Shown piece after piece: positions 25,752 to 34,240 of a DNA stretch of 64,000 nucleotides. The stretch comes from Anaerolineae bacterium (GTDB lineage Bacteria; Chloroflexota; Anaerolineae; Aggregatilineales; Phototrophicaceae). Both the position numbers and the translations under genes were made by a program. Where the stretch lies: assembly GCA_022824465.1 (NCBI GenBank), contig JAJDZV010000004.1, forward strand, positions 186,001 through 250,000, given 5' to 3'. The number at the start of each line of letters is the position of its first letter. The stretch's first letter is position 1. The notes under the pieces were generated by a model. That model was not told where the DNA came from and did no database searches. It saw only the letters and a program-made list of their open reading frames with translations.

Positions 25752-26581
25752 TGAAAGACGCGAATCTTCTGCTGCGCCGTTTTGGCGCGGCTCTAAAGGC
25801 AGCGCTCGCCATTGCTTTTCTGATTCCGCTATTCTTCACGGTGCTGGTAAGCGTCCGTCCCGAAGCGGAACCGGTGACAAACGGCAACATATTCTTCGGC
25901 AGTGAAGTCACGCTTGACAATTATCAGCGGGCATTGGACATCGCGCCCTGGAGCCTTCACTACTTGAACAGCATCGTCTTCGTGGCGGGAACCTTGCTCG
26001 TACAATTGCTTACGGTGACGGCCGCCGCCTACGCCTTCGCGCGTATGAAGTTCTTCGGGCGGAACATCCTGCTTCTCATCATCTTGCTGCAGTTGATGAT
26101 TCCCTCGGGCGTGTTGCTGGTGCAAAACTTTCGCACGATCCAATTGCTCGGGCTCTTCGACACAAGAGTCGCGCTGATGATTCCCTACTGGGGTTCAGCC
26201 TTCGGAGTACTGCTTTTGCGGCAGACCTTTCGCGAAGTGCCTCTTGAATTGGAGGAGGCGGCGCGAATCGATGGCGCGAACTTGTATCAGGTGATCCGCC
26301 ACGTTTACATTACCAACGCCATACCGGCATACCTCGCCTTCGCCCTGGTATCTGTCAGCTCGCATTGGAATGAGTTCCTTTGGCCCTTCATCATCACGCG
26401 CTCGGAAGAAATTCGTCCGCTGACAGTGGGCTTGAACAAGCTAATCAAGACGACCGATCAAGGCGCGTTTTACGGGCAGTTGATGGCGGGCACGCTGATC
26501 GTCATCATGCCGCTCGTCATCCTCTTTCTGGTCTTTCAGCGGCAATTTGTAGAAAGCTTCGCGCGCAGCGGCATTCGCTGA
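25751..26581 (+). CDS. Sugar ABC transporter permease (UgpE/MalG-like)
   Basis: The 276-residue protein has six membrane segments and the EAA loop EEAARIDGANLYQVI, typical of the second CUT1 permease. It overlaps the upstream permease by one base. No ATPase gene follows, so the importer probably shares a MalK/UgpC-type ATPase encoded elsewhere, as is common for CUT1 systems. Confidence 0.9.
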   Translation: MKDANLLLRRFGAALKAALAIAFLIPLFFTVLVSVRPEAEPVTNGNIFFGSEVTLDNYQRALDIAPWSLHYLNSIVFVAGTLLVQLLTVTAAAYAFARMKFFGRNILLLIILLQLMIPSGVLLVQNFRTIQLLGLFDTRVALMIPYWGSAFGVLLLRQTFREVPLELEEAARIDGANLYQVIRHVYITNAIPAYLAFALVSVSSHWNEFLWPFIITRSEEIRPLTVGLNKLIKTTDQGAFYGQLMAGTLIVIMPLVILFLVFQRQFVESFARSGIR

Positions 26582-26618
26582 CTTTGGACTATAGTCAGCG
26601 GAAGGCGCGTACTATAAT
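26576..26618 (+). promoter_or_regulatory. Stem-loop and -10 box between importer and glycan cluster
   Basis: CGCTGACT (26576-26583) pairs perfectly with AGTCAGCG (26593-26600) and includes the stop codon of the permease gene. A perfect TATAAT follows at 26613-26618, 5 bases before an ATG at 26624. No good -35 is seen at 16-18 bases. The hairpin has no T-run. Confidence 0.4.
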
Positions 26619-26650
26619 CCTCGATGTATGCTAGCTTGCGCCAGGTGACG

Positions 26651-27961
26651 ATGAAGCACAAAGTGGCGTTGCTCGAACGAATCGAAAGCCGAAGCGCCAA
26701 GATCGCGGTGGCTGGTCTCGGCTACGTCGGGTTGCCGCTCGCCGTCGAATTCGCCGAGGCGGGTTTCAAGGTCTTGGGCTTGGACGTCGACTGCGAGAAG
26801 ATTGCGCAGATCAAAGCCGGGGCTAGCTATATCAATGAGATTTCAAGCGAACGCATCGGCCGCCTTACTCAATCGGGGATGCTCCGCGTGACCAGCGACT
26901 ACGAAGACTTGCGCGGAGTCGATGCCATCAGCATTTGTGTGCCCACGCCCTTGCGCAAGACACGCGATCCCGATATGTCGTATATCATTCAGGCGACAAA
27001 ATCGATCGCGCGGATTCGCCAGCCAGGTATGCTCATCGTTCTCGAGAGCACAACCTACCCCGGCACCACTGAGGAAATAATCGTGCCGGAAATCGCCGGC
27101 GATGATCTGACGGTCGGCGAAGATGTTTTCGTCGCTTATTCGCCGGAGCGGATAGATCCGGGCAATCAGACCTACGCAGTCCGCAACACCCCGAAAGTAG
27201 TTGGCGGGATCACGCCGAGTTGCGCGGAAGCGGCGACGGCCTTGTACAGCGCGGCTGTGGACACCATCATTGAAGTCAGCTCGCCGACGGCGGCCGAGAT
27301 GGTCAAGCTGCTCGAGAATACTTTCCGCGCGGTCAATATCGGCTTGGTCAACGAAATGGCGCTCATGTGCGACAAGCTGGATGTTGACGTATGGGAAGTA
27401 ATTGAGGCGGCCGCCACAAAGCCCTTTGGCTATATGCCTTTCTTTCCGGGTCCGGGGCTCGGCGGGCACTGCATACCGGTTGATCCGCATTATCTTAGTT
27501 GGAAGCTGAAGACTCTCAATTACAACGCGCGCTTCATTGAACTCGCCAGCGAGATCAACACTTCCATGCCCTATTTCGTGGTCGAGAAAGTCACGGAGGC
27601 GCTCAATAACCAGCAGCGATCGGTACGCGGCTCCCAAATCGTCATTCTCGGCGTCGCCTATAAGCGAGATGTTGATGACGTCCGCGAGAGTCCGGCGCTG
27701 GATATCATCAGCTTGCTGCGTCAACGGGGCGCATTAGTCCGCTACCACGATCCTCACGTGCCCGTGATAGGCTTGAAGAATGAACAGCAGATGCGGTCCG
27801 AAAACTATAGCGTGAGCCTGTTGCAAACGGCTGATTGCGTAGTTGTGGTCACTGATCATACGGCATTTGACTGGCGTGAGATCGCTGTGGTCAGCCGGTC
27901 CATCGTCGATACGCGGCATGTGATTGACGGTCACGACGGCGAACGCATCATCGGTCTATAA
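26651..27961 (+). CDS. UDP-N-acetyl-hexosamine 6-dehydrogenase (nucleotide sugar dehydrogenase)
   Basis: The 436-residue enzyme oxidises C6 of a UDP-sugar twice to the uronic acid, using NAD. It has the N-terminal Rossmann loop GLGYVGLPLAVEFAEAG, the catalytic Cys in GPGLGGHCIPVDPHY, and the C-terminal VAYKRDVDDVRESPA. The WbpA/WecC-like flavour suggests UDP-GlcNAc or UDP-ManNAc as substrate. I chose the ATG at 26651 because MKHKVALLERIESRSAKIAV fits the family start; an ATG at 26624 would give a nearly leaderless message. It opens the surface-glycan cluster. Confidence 0.88.
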   Translation: MKHKVALLERIESRSAKIAVAGLGYVGLPLAVEFAEAGFKVLGLDVDCEKIAQIKAGASYINEISSERIGRLTQSGMLRVTSDYEDLRGVDAISICVPTPLRKTRDPDMSYIIQATKSIARIRQPGMLIVLESTTYPGTTEEIIVPEIAGDDLTVGEDVFVAYSPERIDPGNQTYAVRNTPKVVGGITPSCAEAATALYSAAVDTIIEVSSPTAAEMVKLLENTFRAVNIGLVNEMALMCDKLDVDVWEVIEAAATKPFGYMPFFPGPGLGGHCIPVDPHYLSWKLKTLNYNARFIELASEINTSMPYFVVEKVTEALNNQQRSVRGSQIVILGVAYKRDVDDVRESPALDIISLLRQRGALVRYHDPHVPVIGLKNEQQMRSENYSVSLLQTADCVVVVTDHTAFDWREIAVVSRSIVDTRHVIDGHDGERIIGL

Positions 27962-28094
27962 GTTCACTTGCGCCGGCGCCCGATGCTTCCGCGACGATTC
28001 AGACGCAGGTCCGCGACCGCCCGTATTCAACGAAGATAGTCAGACGATAGGCTAATCTGGCGAGTAAGATGGCGCCTAGTGACGAGCCTGAGCG

Positions 28095-29222
28095 ATGAGT
28101 CAAAAGCCAGTTAGAGTCGCAATTGACGCCAGCCGCAGCACACGCTCGCAATTAACCGGCACCGAGACCTATTCCCTGCGCCTAATCCAGTCACTAATCG
28201 CGGCGAACGAAAGCGCCAAGCCTCCGCTGATGATGTCGCTGTATTTTCGCGACAGGCCGCCGGCAAATCTATTCGAGCGTTCCGACTATGTCGCAGAAGC
28301 GGTGGTTCCCTTTCCGAAGGTATGGACGCATTTGCGCTTCGCCGCCGAACTCTGGAAGTCGAGGCCCGATACTGTTTTTGTGCCGTCTCATAGCTTGCCC
28401 GTAGTCTTTCCCGGGCGTGCCGCCGTGACTATTCATGATCTGGGCTTCAAGCGGTTCCCTGGCGCGCATCCGCTGGCACAACGCGCCTACCTGGACGCCA
28501 CCACGCGATTCAGCCAGGCGCGCGCAGATCTCGTCTTTGCCGACAGCCGGGCGACGGCCTCAGACCTCGCGCGCTTCTATGGGACGCCGGAAAACAAGAT
28601 TCGCGTCATCTATCCCGGCGTCGATTCCGCGACTTCAGGCGCTTCGGGCGCAGAGAAGGAAGCTGTGCGGGCAAAGCACCGGTTGCCGCGGCGCTATTTC
28701 CTCTTCCTGGGCACCCTGCAGCCGCGAAAGAACATTAAGCGGCTTGTGGACGCGTTCGCGCGTTGGCAGGCGAGCAGTGAAGACCAGCAGACAGCGCTGG
28801 TTTTGGCGGGCGCGAAAGGCTGGCTATTTGAAGATGCTTGGCTGAAGAGCGCGCGAAATGTGCGCGTCACCGGTTATGTGGACGAGGCTGACAAAGGCGC
28901 CTTGTTGGCCGGCGCGATCGCCTTGGTCTTCCCCAGCTTACACGAGGGATTCGGCTTTCCAGCAGTTGAAGCTATGCAGGCCGGCGCGCCTGTCATCGCA
29001 AGCAACACTTCAAGCCTGGCTGAGATAATCGGCGATAGTGGTCTTCTGGTGGATCCGCTGGACATTGACGCGATCGCCTCAGCCATGGCAAGAATCAGCG
29101 ATGATGAGCAATTGCGGCGCGATCTGACGCAAAGAGGCCGTCGACGCGCCAAGCGCTTCACCTGGGAGTCCGCGGCCGAACAAGTCTTGACCGCCCTGCG
29201 CGAGATTTCCGCGAAGAACTGA
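28095..29222 (+). CDS. Glycosyltransferase family 4 protein
   Basis: The 375-residue GT-B enzyme has LGTLQPRKNIKRL at the start of the C-terminal domain and PSLHEGFGFPAVEAMQAGAPVI, the GT4 signature that binds the nucleotide sugar phosphates (E-x7-E spacing). It retains the anomeric configuration of the donor. In this cluster it likely extends a surface polysaccharide; the acceptor is unknown. Confidence 0.9.
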   Translation: MSQKPVRVAIDASRSTRSQLTGTETYSLRLIQSLIAANESAKPPLMMSLYFRDRPPANLFERSDYVAEAVVPFPKVWTHLRFAAELWKSRPDTVFVPSHSLPVVFPGRAAVTIHDLGFKRFPGAHPLAQRAYLDATTRFSQARADLVFADSRATASDLARFYGTPENKIRVIYPGVDSATSGASGAEKEAVRAKHRLPRRYFLFLGTLQPRKNIKRLVDAFARWQASSEDQQTALVLAGAKGWLFEDAWLKSARNVRVTGYVDEADKGALLAGAIALVFPSLHEGFGFPAVEAMQAGAPVIASNTSSLAEIIGDSGLLVDPLDIDAIASAMARISDDEQLRRDLTQRGRRRAKRFTWESAAEQVLTALREISAKN

Positions 29223-29276
29223 AACTGTCGACTGCCAATCTGATAAAATGGCAATGGACGAGTGGCGCGCGAGATC

Positions 29277-31097
29277 ATGGCGAGCGAGCGAATTCTTCTC
29301 ATTCAATTGGCTGACATAGGCGACCTGGTCTTGACCACGCCAGCGATAGCCGCCTTGCGCGAGGCGCGTCCACAGGCGCGGATTGATCTATTCGCTTCGG
29401 AGCGCGCGTTGCCCTGCATGCCGGAGGCGCTGGTCGACCAAGTCATACCATTTAAGGGCGGCGGGAACGCCAGCCGCGCCACTCTCTCGCCTTCGAACCT
29501 TGGGCGTTTGCTTGCGCTTAGACGCGCCAGATATGATGCGGTCGTCTATTTTCACCATTTCAGCAAACGGGCCGGCGCGCTGAAATTCTGGCTCATCGCG
29601 AGGGCGAGCGGCGCCGGGCGCGTCATAGGCTTGCAGAACGACAATATCGGCTTTTTGACTGAGGCCGTGGCTGATCGCGGGTTCGGCGCGGCACATCAAG
29701 CGCAGTATTGGCTTGACCTGGTCGCGCTTTTGGGCGCCAGCAAGGCAGCGAGGCCCGCACAGGTCCGCCGGGAGCCGTATGCGCATCAAACCCTGAACGA
29801 GACCGCGCCGGCAACAATCGTCATTCATGCAGGCAGCGGAGGCTATAGCAGAGCCAGACGATGGCTGCCGGACCGCTTCGCTGCGGTCGCGCAATCGCTG
29901 CAAGATTCTCACAGTGCCCAGATCATCCTGGTGGGGACAGCCGATGACGATGGCGCTGCAGTCGCGCAACTTGCGAACGAAGATATAGTAAATCTGGCGG
30001 GCGCGACAACCTTGCCGCAATTGGCTGACGTCATCGCGCGGGCGGATCTCTTCATTGGCGCTGACAGCGGCGTAATGCATATAGCGGCCGCGACTGGCAC
30101 ACCGGTCATCAGTATCTTTGGTCCCAGCAACAGCGAAGCCTGGGGACCGTGGGCGCCGGGCGCAGCGCCGACTGTTCTGCGGAGCGGCGTTGAATGCAGT
30201 CCCTGCAGCTATGTCGCGCACCGCATTGGCGCGCGAGAAGGCTGCGCCGCGCGCACTTGCATGAAGCTCGTCACGGTCAGCCAGGTTGTACAGGCGGCCC
30301 GCGATCTACTCGACGGGAAGCGCGCTGCGCCAGAGGCACAGGGCCAGCAGTCGCCGTCCGCGGGAGCAATTCAGCGAATTGAAGTACTGGGAGTGCCCGT
30401 CCACGCAGTCACTTATGAATGCTGGCTGCGGCAAATCGACCGCTGGGTGCGGAGCGATTTCAGCGCGCAGCATGTTTGCACGGTCAATCCAGAGTTCATA
30501 ATGATTGCCAAGGGCGATCCGATCTTCTTCAATATTTTGCAGCGTGCGGCGATATGCGTTCCCGATGGCGTCGGCCTGCTTTGGGCTAGCCGGCGCCTGC
30601 GAACGCCGCTGCCCGAGCGCGTTACCGGGTCGGATGGCGTCCCGTTGATCGCGCGTCAAGCAGCCGAACGCGGTTGGCGCATCTTCTTCCTGGGCGCGGC
30701 CGACGGGGTCGCCCAGCGGGCAGCCGAGGTTCTACAGTCAGGATTACCGCGCTTGCAGATCGCGGGAACTTATGGCGGCAGCCCGGCGGAGGCGGAAGAA
30801 GACGCGATAGTCGAGCGAATAAACGCCAGCAGCGCCGACATCCTATTTGTAGCCTACGGCGCGCCAGTGCAAGACAAGTGGATCGCGCGCAACCTGCCGC
30901 GCCTGGATGTTTCGATGGCGATGGGCGTTGGTGGGTCATTTGATTTTATCGCCGGGATCGTGCCGCGCGCGCCAGACTGGATGCGAAAGCGCGGACTCGA
31001 ATGGCTGTATCGCTTGATCCGGCAGCCATGGCGGCTCCGACGCATGATGCGCCTGCCGCGCTTTGCCCTCGCCGTACTGCGGCAAACGTGGCGTTAA
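29277..31097 (+). CDS. Fusion glycosyltransferase: GT9 heptosyltransferase-like plus GT26 (WecG/TagA-like)
   Basis: Residues 1 to about 345 match GT9 (WaaF/WaaC-like): LIQLADIGDLVLTTPAI at the N-terminus and GADSGVMHIAAATGTPVISIFGP in the donor domain. After a Gln/Ser-rich linker, residues 366-600 match GT26 (WecG, TagA, CpsF): VNPEFIMIAKGDPIF, RVTGSDGVPLIARQA, LFVAYGAPVQDKWI and GVGGSFDFIAG. GT26 enzymes add N-acetylmannosamine or its uronate to lipid-linked sugar. The preceding dehydrogenase could supply such a uronate donor. The ATG at 29277 gives MASERILLIQ; a GTG at 29262 is also possible. Confidence 0.88.
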   Translation: MASERILLIQLADIGDLVLTTPAIAALREARPQARIDLFASERALPCMPEALVDQVIPFKGGGNASRATLSPSNLGRLLALRRARYDAVVYFHHFSKRAGALKFWLIARASGAGRVIGLQNDNIGFLTEAVADRGFGAAHQAQYWLDLVALLGASKAARPAQVRREPYAHQTLNETAPATIVIHAGSGGYSRARRWLPDRFAAVAQSLQDSHSAQIILVGTADDDGAAVAQLANEDIVNLAGATTLPQLADVIARADLFIGADSGVMHIAAATGTPVISIFGPSNSEAWGPWAPGAAPTVLRSGVECSPCSYVAHRIGAREGCAARTCMKLVTVSQVVQAARDLLDGKRAAPEAQGQQSPSAGAIQRIEVLGVPVHAVTYECWLRQIDRWVRSDFSAQHVCTVNPEFIMIAKGDPIFFNILQRAAICVPDGVGLLWASRRLRTPLPERVTGSDGVPLIARQAAERGWRIFFLGAADGVAQRAAEVLQSGLPRLQIAGTYGGSPAEAEEDAIVERINASSADILFVAYGAPVQDKWIARNLPRLDVSMAMGVGGSFDFIAGIVPRAPDWMRKRGLEWLYRLIRQPWRLRRMMRLPRFALAVLRQTWR

Positions 31098-31185
31098 GCG
31101 CGAGCGGGCAAACGCATCTTTAGCGTAACCGCTAATATGGTGTAAACTGCAATCGTCCGTCTATTGCAGAAGCGGGTGAAGGCGC

Positions 31186-32181
31186 GTGCCTAAGGAGCTT
31201 CGATCGCTGGTCGCCAGTCTGGCAAACAAGACCGTTCTCGTCATTGGCGATGTGATGCTTGATGAGTACATCACCGGCAAGCCAACGCGGATGAGTCGCG
31301 AGGCGCCTGTGCCGGTGCTGGAGCTTGAATCCAAGCGTTACATTGCTGGCGGCTCAGCCAATCCATCGGCGACTATCGTCTCGCTGGGCAGCCAGGCCAT
31401 ACAGGTCGGCATCATTGGCTGCGACGAGCCGGGCAGTCGCCTGAAGCAGATCCTGCGCGAACAAAGCATTGACGCGAGCGGGATCACCGGCTGCGCGGAC
31501 CGTCCGACGACGGTAAAGACGAGAATCCTGGCGCAAATGGGCTTGCGCTTTCCGCAGCAAGTCACGCGAATCGACACCGTTTCCCGGCGGCCAATTGACG
31601 GCGAAGCTGAAGCGGCGATCATGAGCTTCGTCAGGGGCAATATGGACGATGTTGACGCCGTCCTGCTATCGCATTATCACGGCGGATTGTTGACGCCGTC
31701 ATTGGTCCGCGGGCTCAGGCAGATTTGCTGTCGTAGAAACGTGCTGATTACGGCGGACGTTCAAGGTGAATTCGAGACTTTTCGCGCGGTTGATGTGCTC
31801 AAATGCAACGCCGAAGATGCTCAGCGCTTTCTCAATTGCCCGCTCCAAACCGACGATGAAATGGCAGGCGCCGCCCAGCACATCAGCGAAACTCTGGGCA
31901 TCGCGCGGGCGACGATCATCACCCGGGGCAGCCGTGGCGCCACACTCTATCATGACCATGTATGCAGCCATTGCCCGGCGCCCAAGATCAGCGATGTATT
32001 TGACACCGTCGGCGCGGGCGACACCGCGATCGCCACGACTACGCTTGCGCTTGCGGCGGGCCTGGCGGCGCCAGACGCAGTTATGCTGGCAAACCATGCC
32101 AGCGGTATCGTGGTGCGCCACTTGGGCAATTATGCGCCAAGCCCGGCGGAACTCATCAGAAGCATAGATGGTGACTTATGA
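31186..32181 (+). CDS. PfkB-family sugar kinase, heptose-7-phosphate kinase-like (RfaE/HldA type)
   Basis: The 331-residue kinase resembles the N-terminal domain of HldE: GDVMLDEYITGKPTRMSREAP, GGSANPSATIVSLG, and the ATP/phosphate site DTVGAGDTAIA (273-283). HldA enzymes phosphorylate D-glycero-D-manno-heptose 7-phosphate at C1 in ADP-heptose synthesis. The neighbouring GT9 domain is the type that would use ADP-heptose. The GTG start at 31186 has GGTGAAGG 5 bases upstream. Its end overlaps the convergent VOC gene by 6 bases. Confidence 0.8.
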   Translation: MPKELRSLVASLANKTVLVIGDVMLDEYITGKPTRMSREAPVPVLELESKRYIAGGSANPSATIVSLGSQAIQVGIIGCDEPGSRLKQILREQSIDASGITGCADRPTTVKTRILAQMGLRFPQQVTRIDTVSRRPIDGEAEAAIMSFVRGNMDDVDAVLLSHYHGGLLTPSLVRGLRQICCRRNVLITADVQGEFETFRAVDVLKCNAEDAQRFLNCPLQTDDEMAGAAQHISETLGIARATIITRGSRGATLYHDHVCSHCPAPKISDVFDTVGAGDTAIATTTLALAAGLAAPDAVMLANHASGIVVRHLGNYAPSPAELIRSIDGDL

Positions 32182-32535
32182 GATCAACTCGACAAACTCG
32201 ATTGTATTGCCGTCCGGGTCCGCCAGCGACCCGACCTTTGCGCCCTTGTATTCGTCAACCGGGTTTATTTCGCTGCCATGATTAGCCAATCCACGCGCCA
32301 TCACCGCGTAAATATCATATACTTCAAAGCGAAATTGCTGTCGATTCTGTTCGGCGACGACGCCAGCGATCGCATTGGGACAGAGCGTCAGTTCGAAGCC
32401 GGCCATGCGGCCGCCGTAGAATTGCTCGGCGCCAATATGCACGGTCTCCTTGAGATTTGCATCAAACACGGCGTTGTAGAAAGCAACCATCCGCTTCATA
32501 TTCACCGCCGCGATCGTCAGCCCGGTAATTTTCAT
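32176..32535 (-). CDS. VOC superfamily (glyoxalase-like) protein
   Basis: The 119-residue product has two beta-alpha-beta-beta-beta modules, with MKRMVAFYNAVFDANL near the N-terminus and GSLADPDGNTIEFVE at the C-terminus, where the last Glu is a typical metal ligand of the vicinal oxygen chelate family. Substrates in the family vary widely (glyoxals, fosfomycin, dioxygenase substrates), so none is assigned. It is convergent with and overlaps the kinase gene by 6 bases. Confidence 0.8.
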   Translation of the reverse strand: MKITGLTIAAVNMKRMVAFYNAVFDANLKETVHIGAEQFYGGRMAGFELTLCPNAIAGVVAEQNRQQFRFEVYDIYAVMARGLANHGSEINPVDEYKGAKVGSLADPDGNTIEFVELIS

Positions 32536-32614
32536 GTGCGTCTCCCGCCATGTTGCTTATTGGCTGATTGACAGCAAGTTTGATCACATTCATTACATTC
32601 TATTCCGATACCAA

Positions 32615-32977
32615 ATGTTCTATCCACCAAATGCCAAATCATTCTTTGAGAAGGTCTGGGACATCGTTTTGCAGATCCCGGCTGGGCGCGTGAGCAGCTA
32701 CGGACAGATTGCCTCGATGATCCCGCCGGACGAAGCGATGGATCCGGCGCAGATGCGCAGGCTGGCGCCACGCTGGGTTGGGACTGCTATGCGCAAGACG
32801 CCGCGCGGCAAGTCGATTCCCTGGCACCGGGTCATCAACAGTCAAGGCAGAATCAGCTTTCCAGCTGGCAGCGCACAGGCCGACTGTCAACGCCGGCTGT
32901 TGGAGCAAGAAGGCATCGCTTTTGATGATAGCGGCAAAGTCAATCTGCGGCTTCACGCCTGGGCCGGACCCGACTAG
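32615..32977 (+). CDS. Alkyltransferase-like protein (ATL, MGMT fold without the reactive cysteine)
   Basis: The 120-residue protein has the DNA-binding domain of O6-alkylguanine methyltransferases: VSSYGQIASMI, WVGTAMRKTP, and PWHRVINSQGR. The usual alkyl-accepting PCHRV is PWHRV here (Trp70), as in ATL proteins. These bind O6-alkylguanine lesions and hand them to nucleotide excision repair without repairing them. The ATG at 32615 starts MFYPPNAKSFFEKVW; the longer open frame has no family support. Confidence 0.88.
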   Translation: MFYPPNAKSFFEKVWDIVLQIPAGRVSSYGQIASMIPPDEAMDPAQMRRLAPRWVGTAMRKTPRGKSIPWHRVINSQGRISFPAGSAQADCQRRLLEQEGIAFDDSGKVNLRLHAWAGPD

Positions 32978-33029
32978 CGAGTACTCTTGACGCCGCAGCT
33001 TGCTGACGTCCAAGGTTCTGAAGTAAACG

Positions 33030-34103
33030 CTAGAATTGTACGTAGCTATTCTCAGCCAAAACAAAGCGATGCGCATCGGGCATGTGCGTGGCTGATGTGA
33101 CGCGAGCGTTGTCCGCCAGGAGACTGCGGTCAATGCGCCCCATGATATTGCGAATCTCACAATTCCTCATGACGATGCTGGCTTCGATTTCGCTGCCTTC
33201 CACGGTAACGTTGTCGCCAATGGATGTGTAAGGACCGACGTAGCTGTTGCGAATGACCGTGTTCTCCCCGATGATTACTGGTCCGCGAATGACGCTGTCG
33301 ATGACGCGGCTTCTGCGCCCAATGATCACGCGATGGGAGATTTCACTTTCGCCCTCGATCTGTTCGCTTTGTTCCGGCGCCGGCGTATAGGGCAACTCCT
33401 CAAGCACCAGTTGATTGGCCATGACAATCGCATCCGGTTTGCCAGCATCAATCCACCAGCCATTAAGGTTATAGGAGGCGACTGAAAAGCCGTCGTCGAT
33501 CAGCACTTGTATGGCGTCCGTGATCTCCAACTCGTTACGACCCGACGGCGTAATCCGCTGAATCGCGTCAAAGATGGACGCGCGGAAGAGATAGACGCCG
33601 GCGATCGCCATATTCGACGGGGGCTCTTTCGGCTTCTCCACGACGCGGAGGATACGTCCGTTGTCGATTTCGGCGATGCCAAACCGGGTGGGATCTGCAA
33701 CTGCGCCAAGGACCACCGCCGCTTCTTTTTCGGAGTCGGCAAACGAGGTAAGCAAGTCAGTCATTTTGTCTTGGAAGATATTATCGCCCAAGAATACGGT
33801 GAAGGGCTCGCCGCCCACAAATTCGCGGCAGAGCGCGGTGGCATGCGCCAGCCCAAGCTGCTCGTCCTGGATGATGTATTCGATCTTAACGCCATGCGCG
33901 CGACCGTTTTTGAGATTGCTGACGATCGGCGAATCCAGGCTGTTGACGACGATGCCGATATCGGTCAAGCCAGCTTTCTTCAGGGCGTCAAGCGCGTAGT
34001 TGATCAGCCAGCGATTGGCGACCGGCACCAAGGATTTTGGCATAGTCAAGGTCACTGGTCGCAGCCGCGTACCTTGCCCGGCCGCAAGTATCACCGCCTT
34101 CAT
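33030..34103 (-). CDS. Glucose-1-phosphate thymidylyltransferase-like nucleotidyltransferase
   Basis: The 357-residue protein begins with the nucleotidyltransferase loop AGQGTRLRPVT and MPKSLVPVAN, and has DNIFQD in the metal site. The C-terminal third is a left-handed beta-helix with hexapeptide repeats (VIIGENTVIRNSYVGPYTSIG). This long RmlA form is typical of archaea and Chloroflexota-like bacteria. It would make dTDP- or UDP-glucose for surface sugars. It is transcribed away from the glycan cluster and is separated from mazG by 137 bases. Confidence 0.88.
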   Translation of the reverse strand: MKAVILAAGQGTRLRPVTLTMPKSLVPVANRWLINYALDALKKAGLTDIGIVVNSLDSPIVSNLKNGRAHGVKIEYIIQDEQLGLAHATALCREFVGGEPFTVFLGDNIFQDKMTDLLTSFADSEKEAAVVLGAVADPTRFGIAEIDNGRILRVVEKPKEPPSNMAIAGVYLFRASIFDAIQRITPSGRNELEITDAIQVLIDDGFSVASYNLNGWWIDAGKPDAIVMANQLVLEELPYTPAPEQSEQIEGESEISHRVIIGRRSRVIDSVIRGPVIIGENTVIRNSYVGPYTSIGDNVTVEGSEIEASIVMRNCEIRNIMGRIDRSLLADNARVTSATHMPDAHRFVLAENSYVQF

Positions 34104-34240
34104 TCAATATCTCCCGCTTCAAGCAAACGGTTAATGAGATCACTAGGGATACTAGCAGAGCTTGCATATTCGCGACAGTTGAACAGCCGCTTCTTGCCCT
34201 AGGTCGGCGACGGATTGTGGCCGCATCTTAGCGGTATCCA

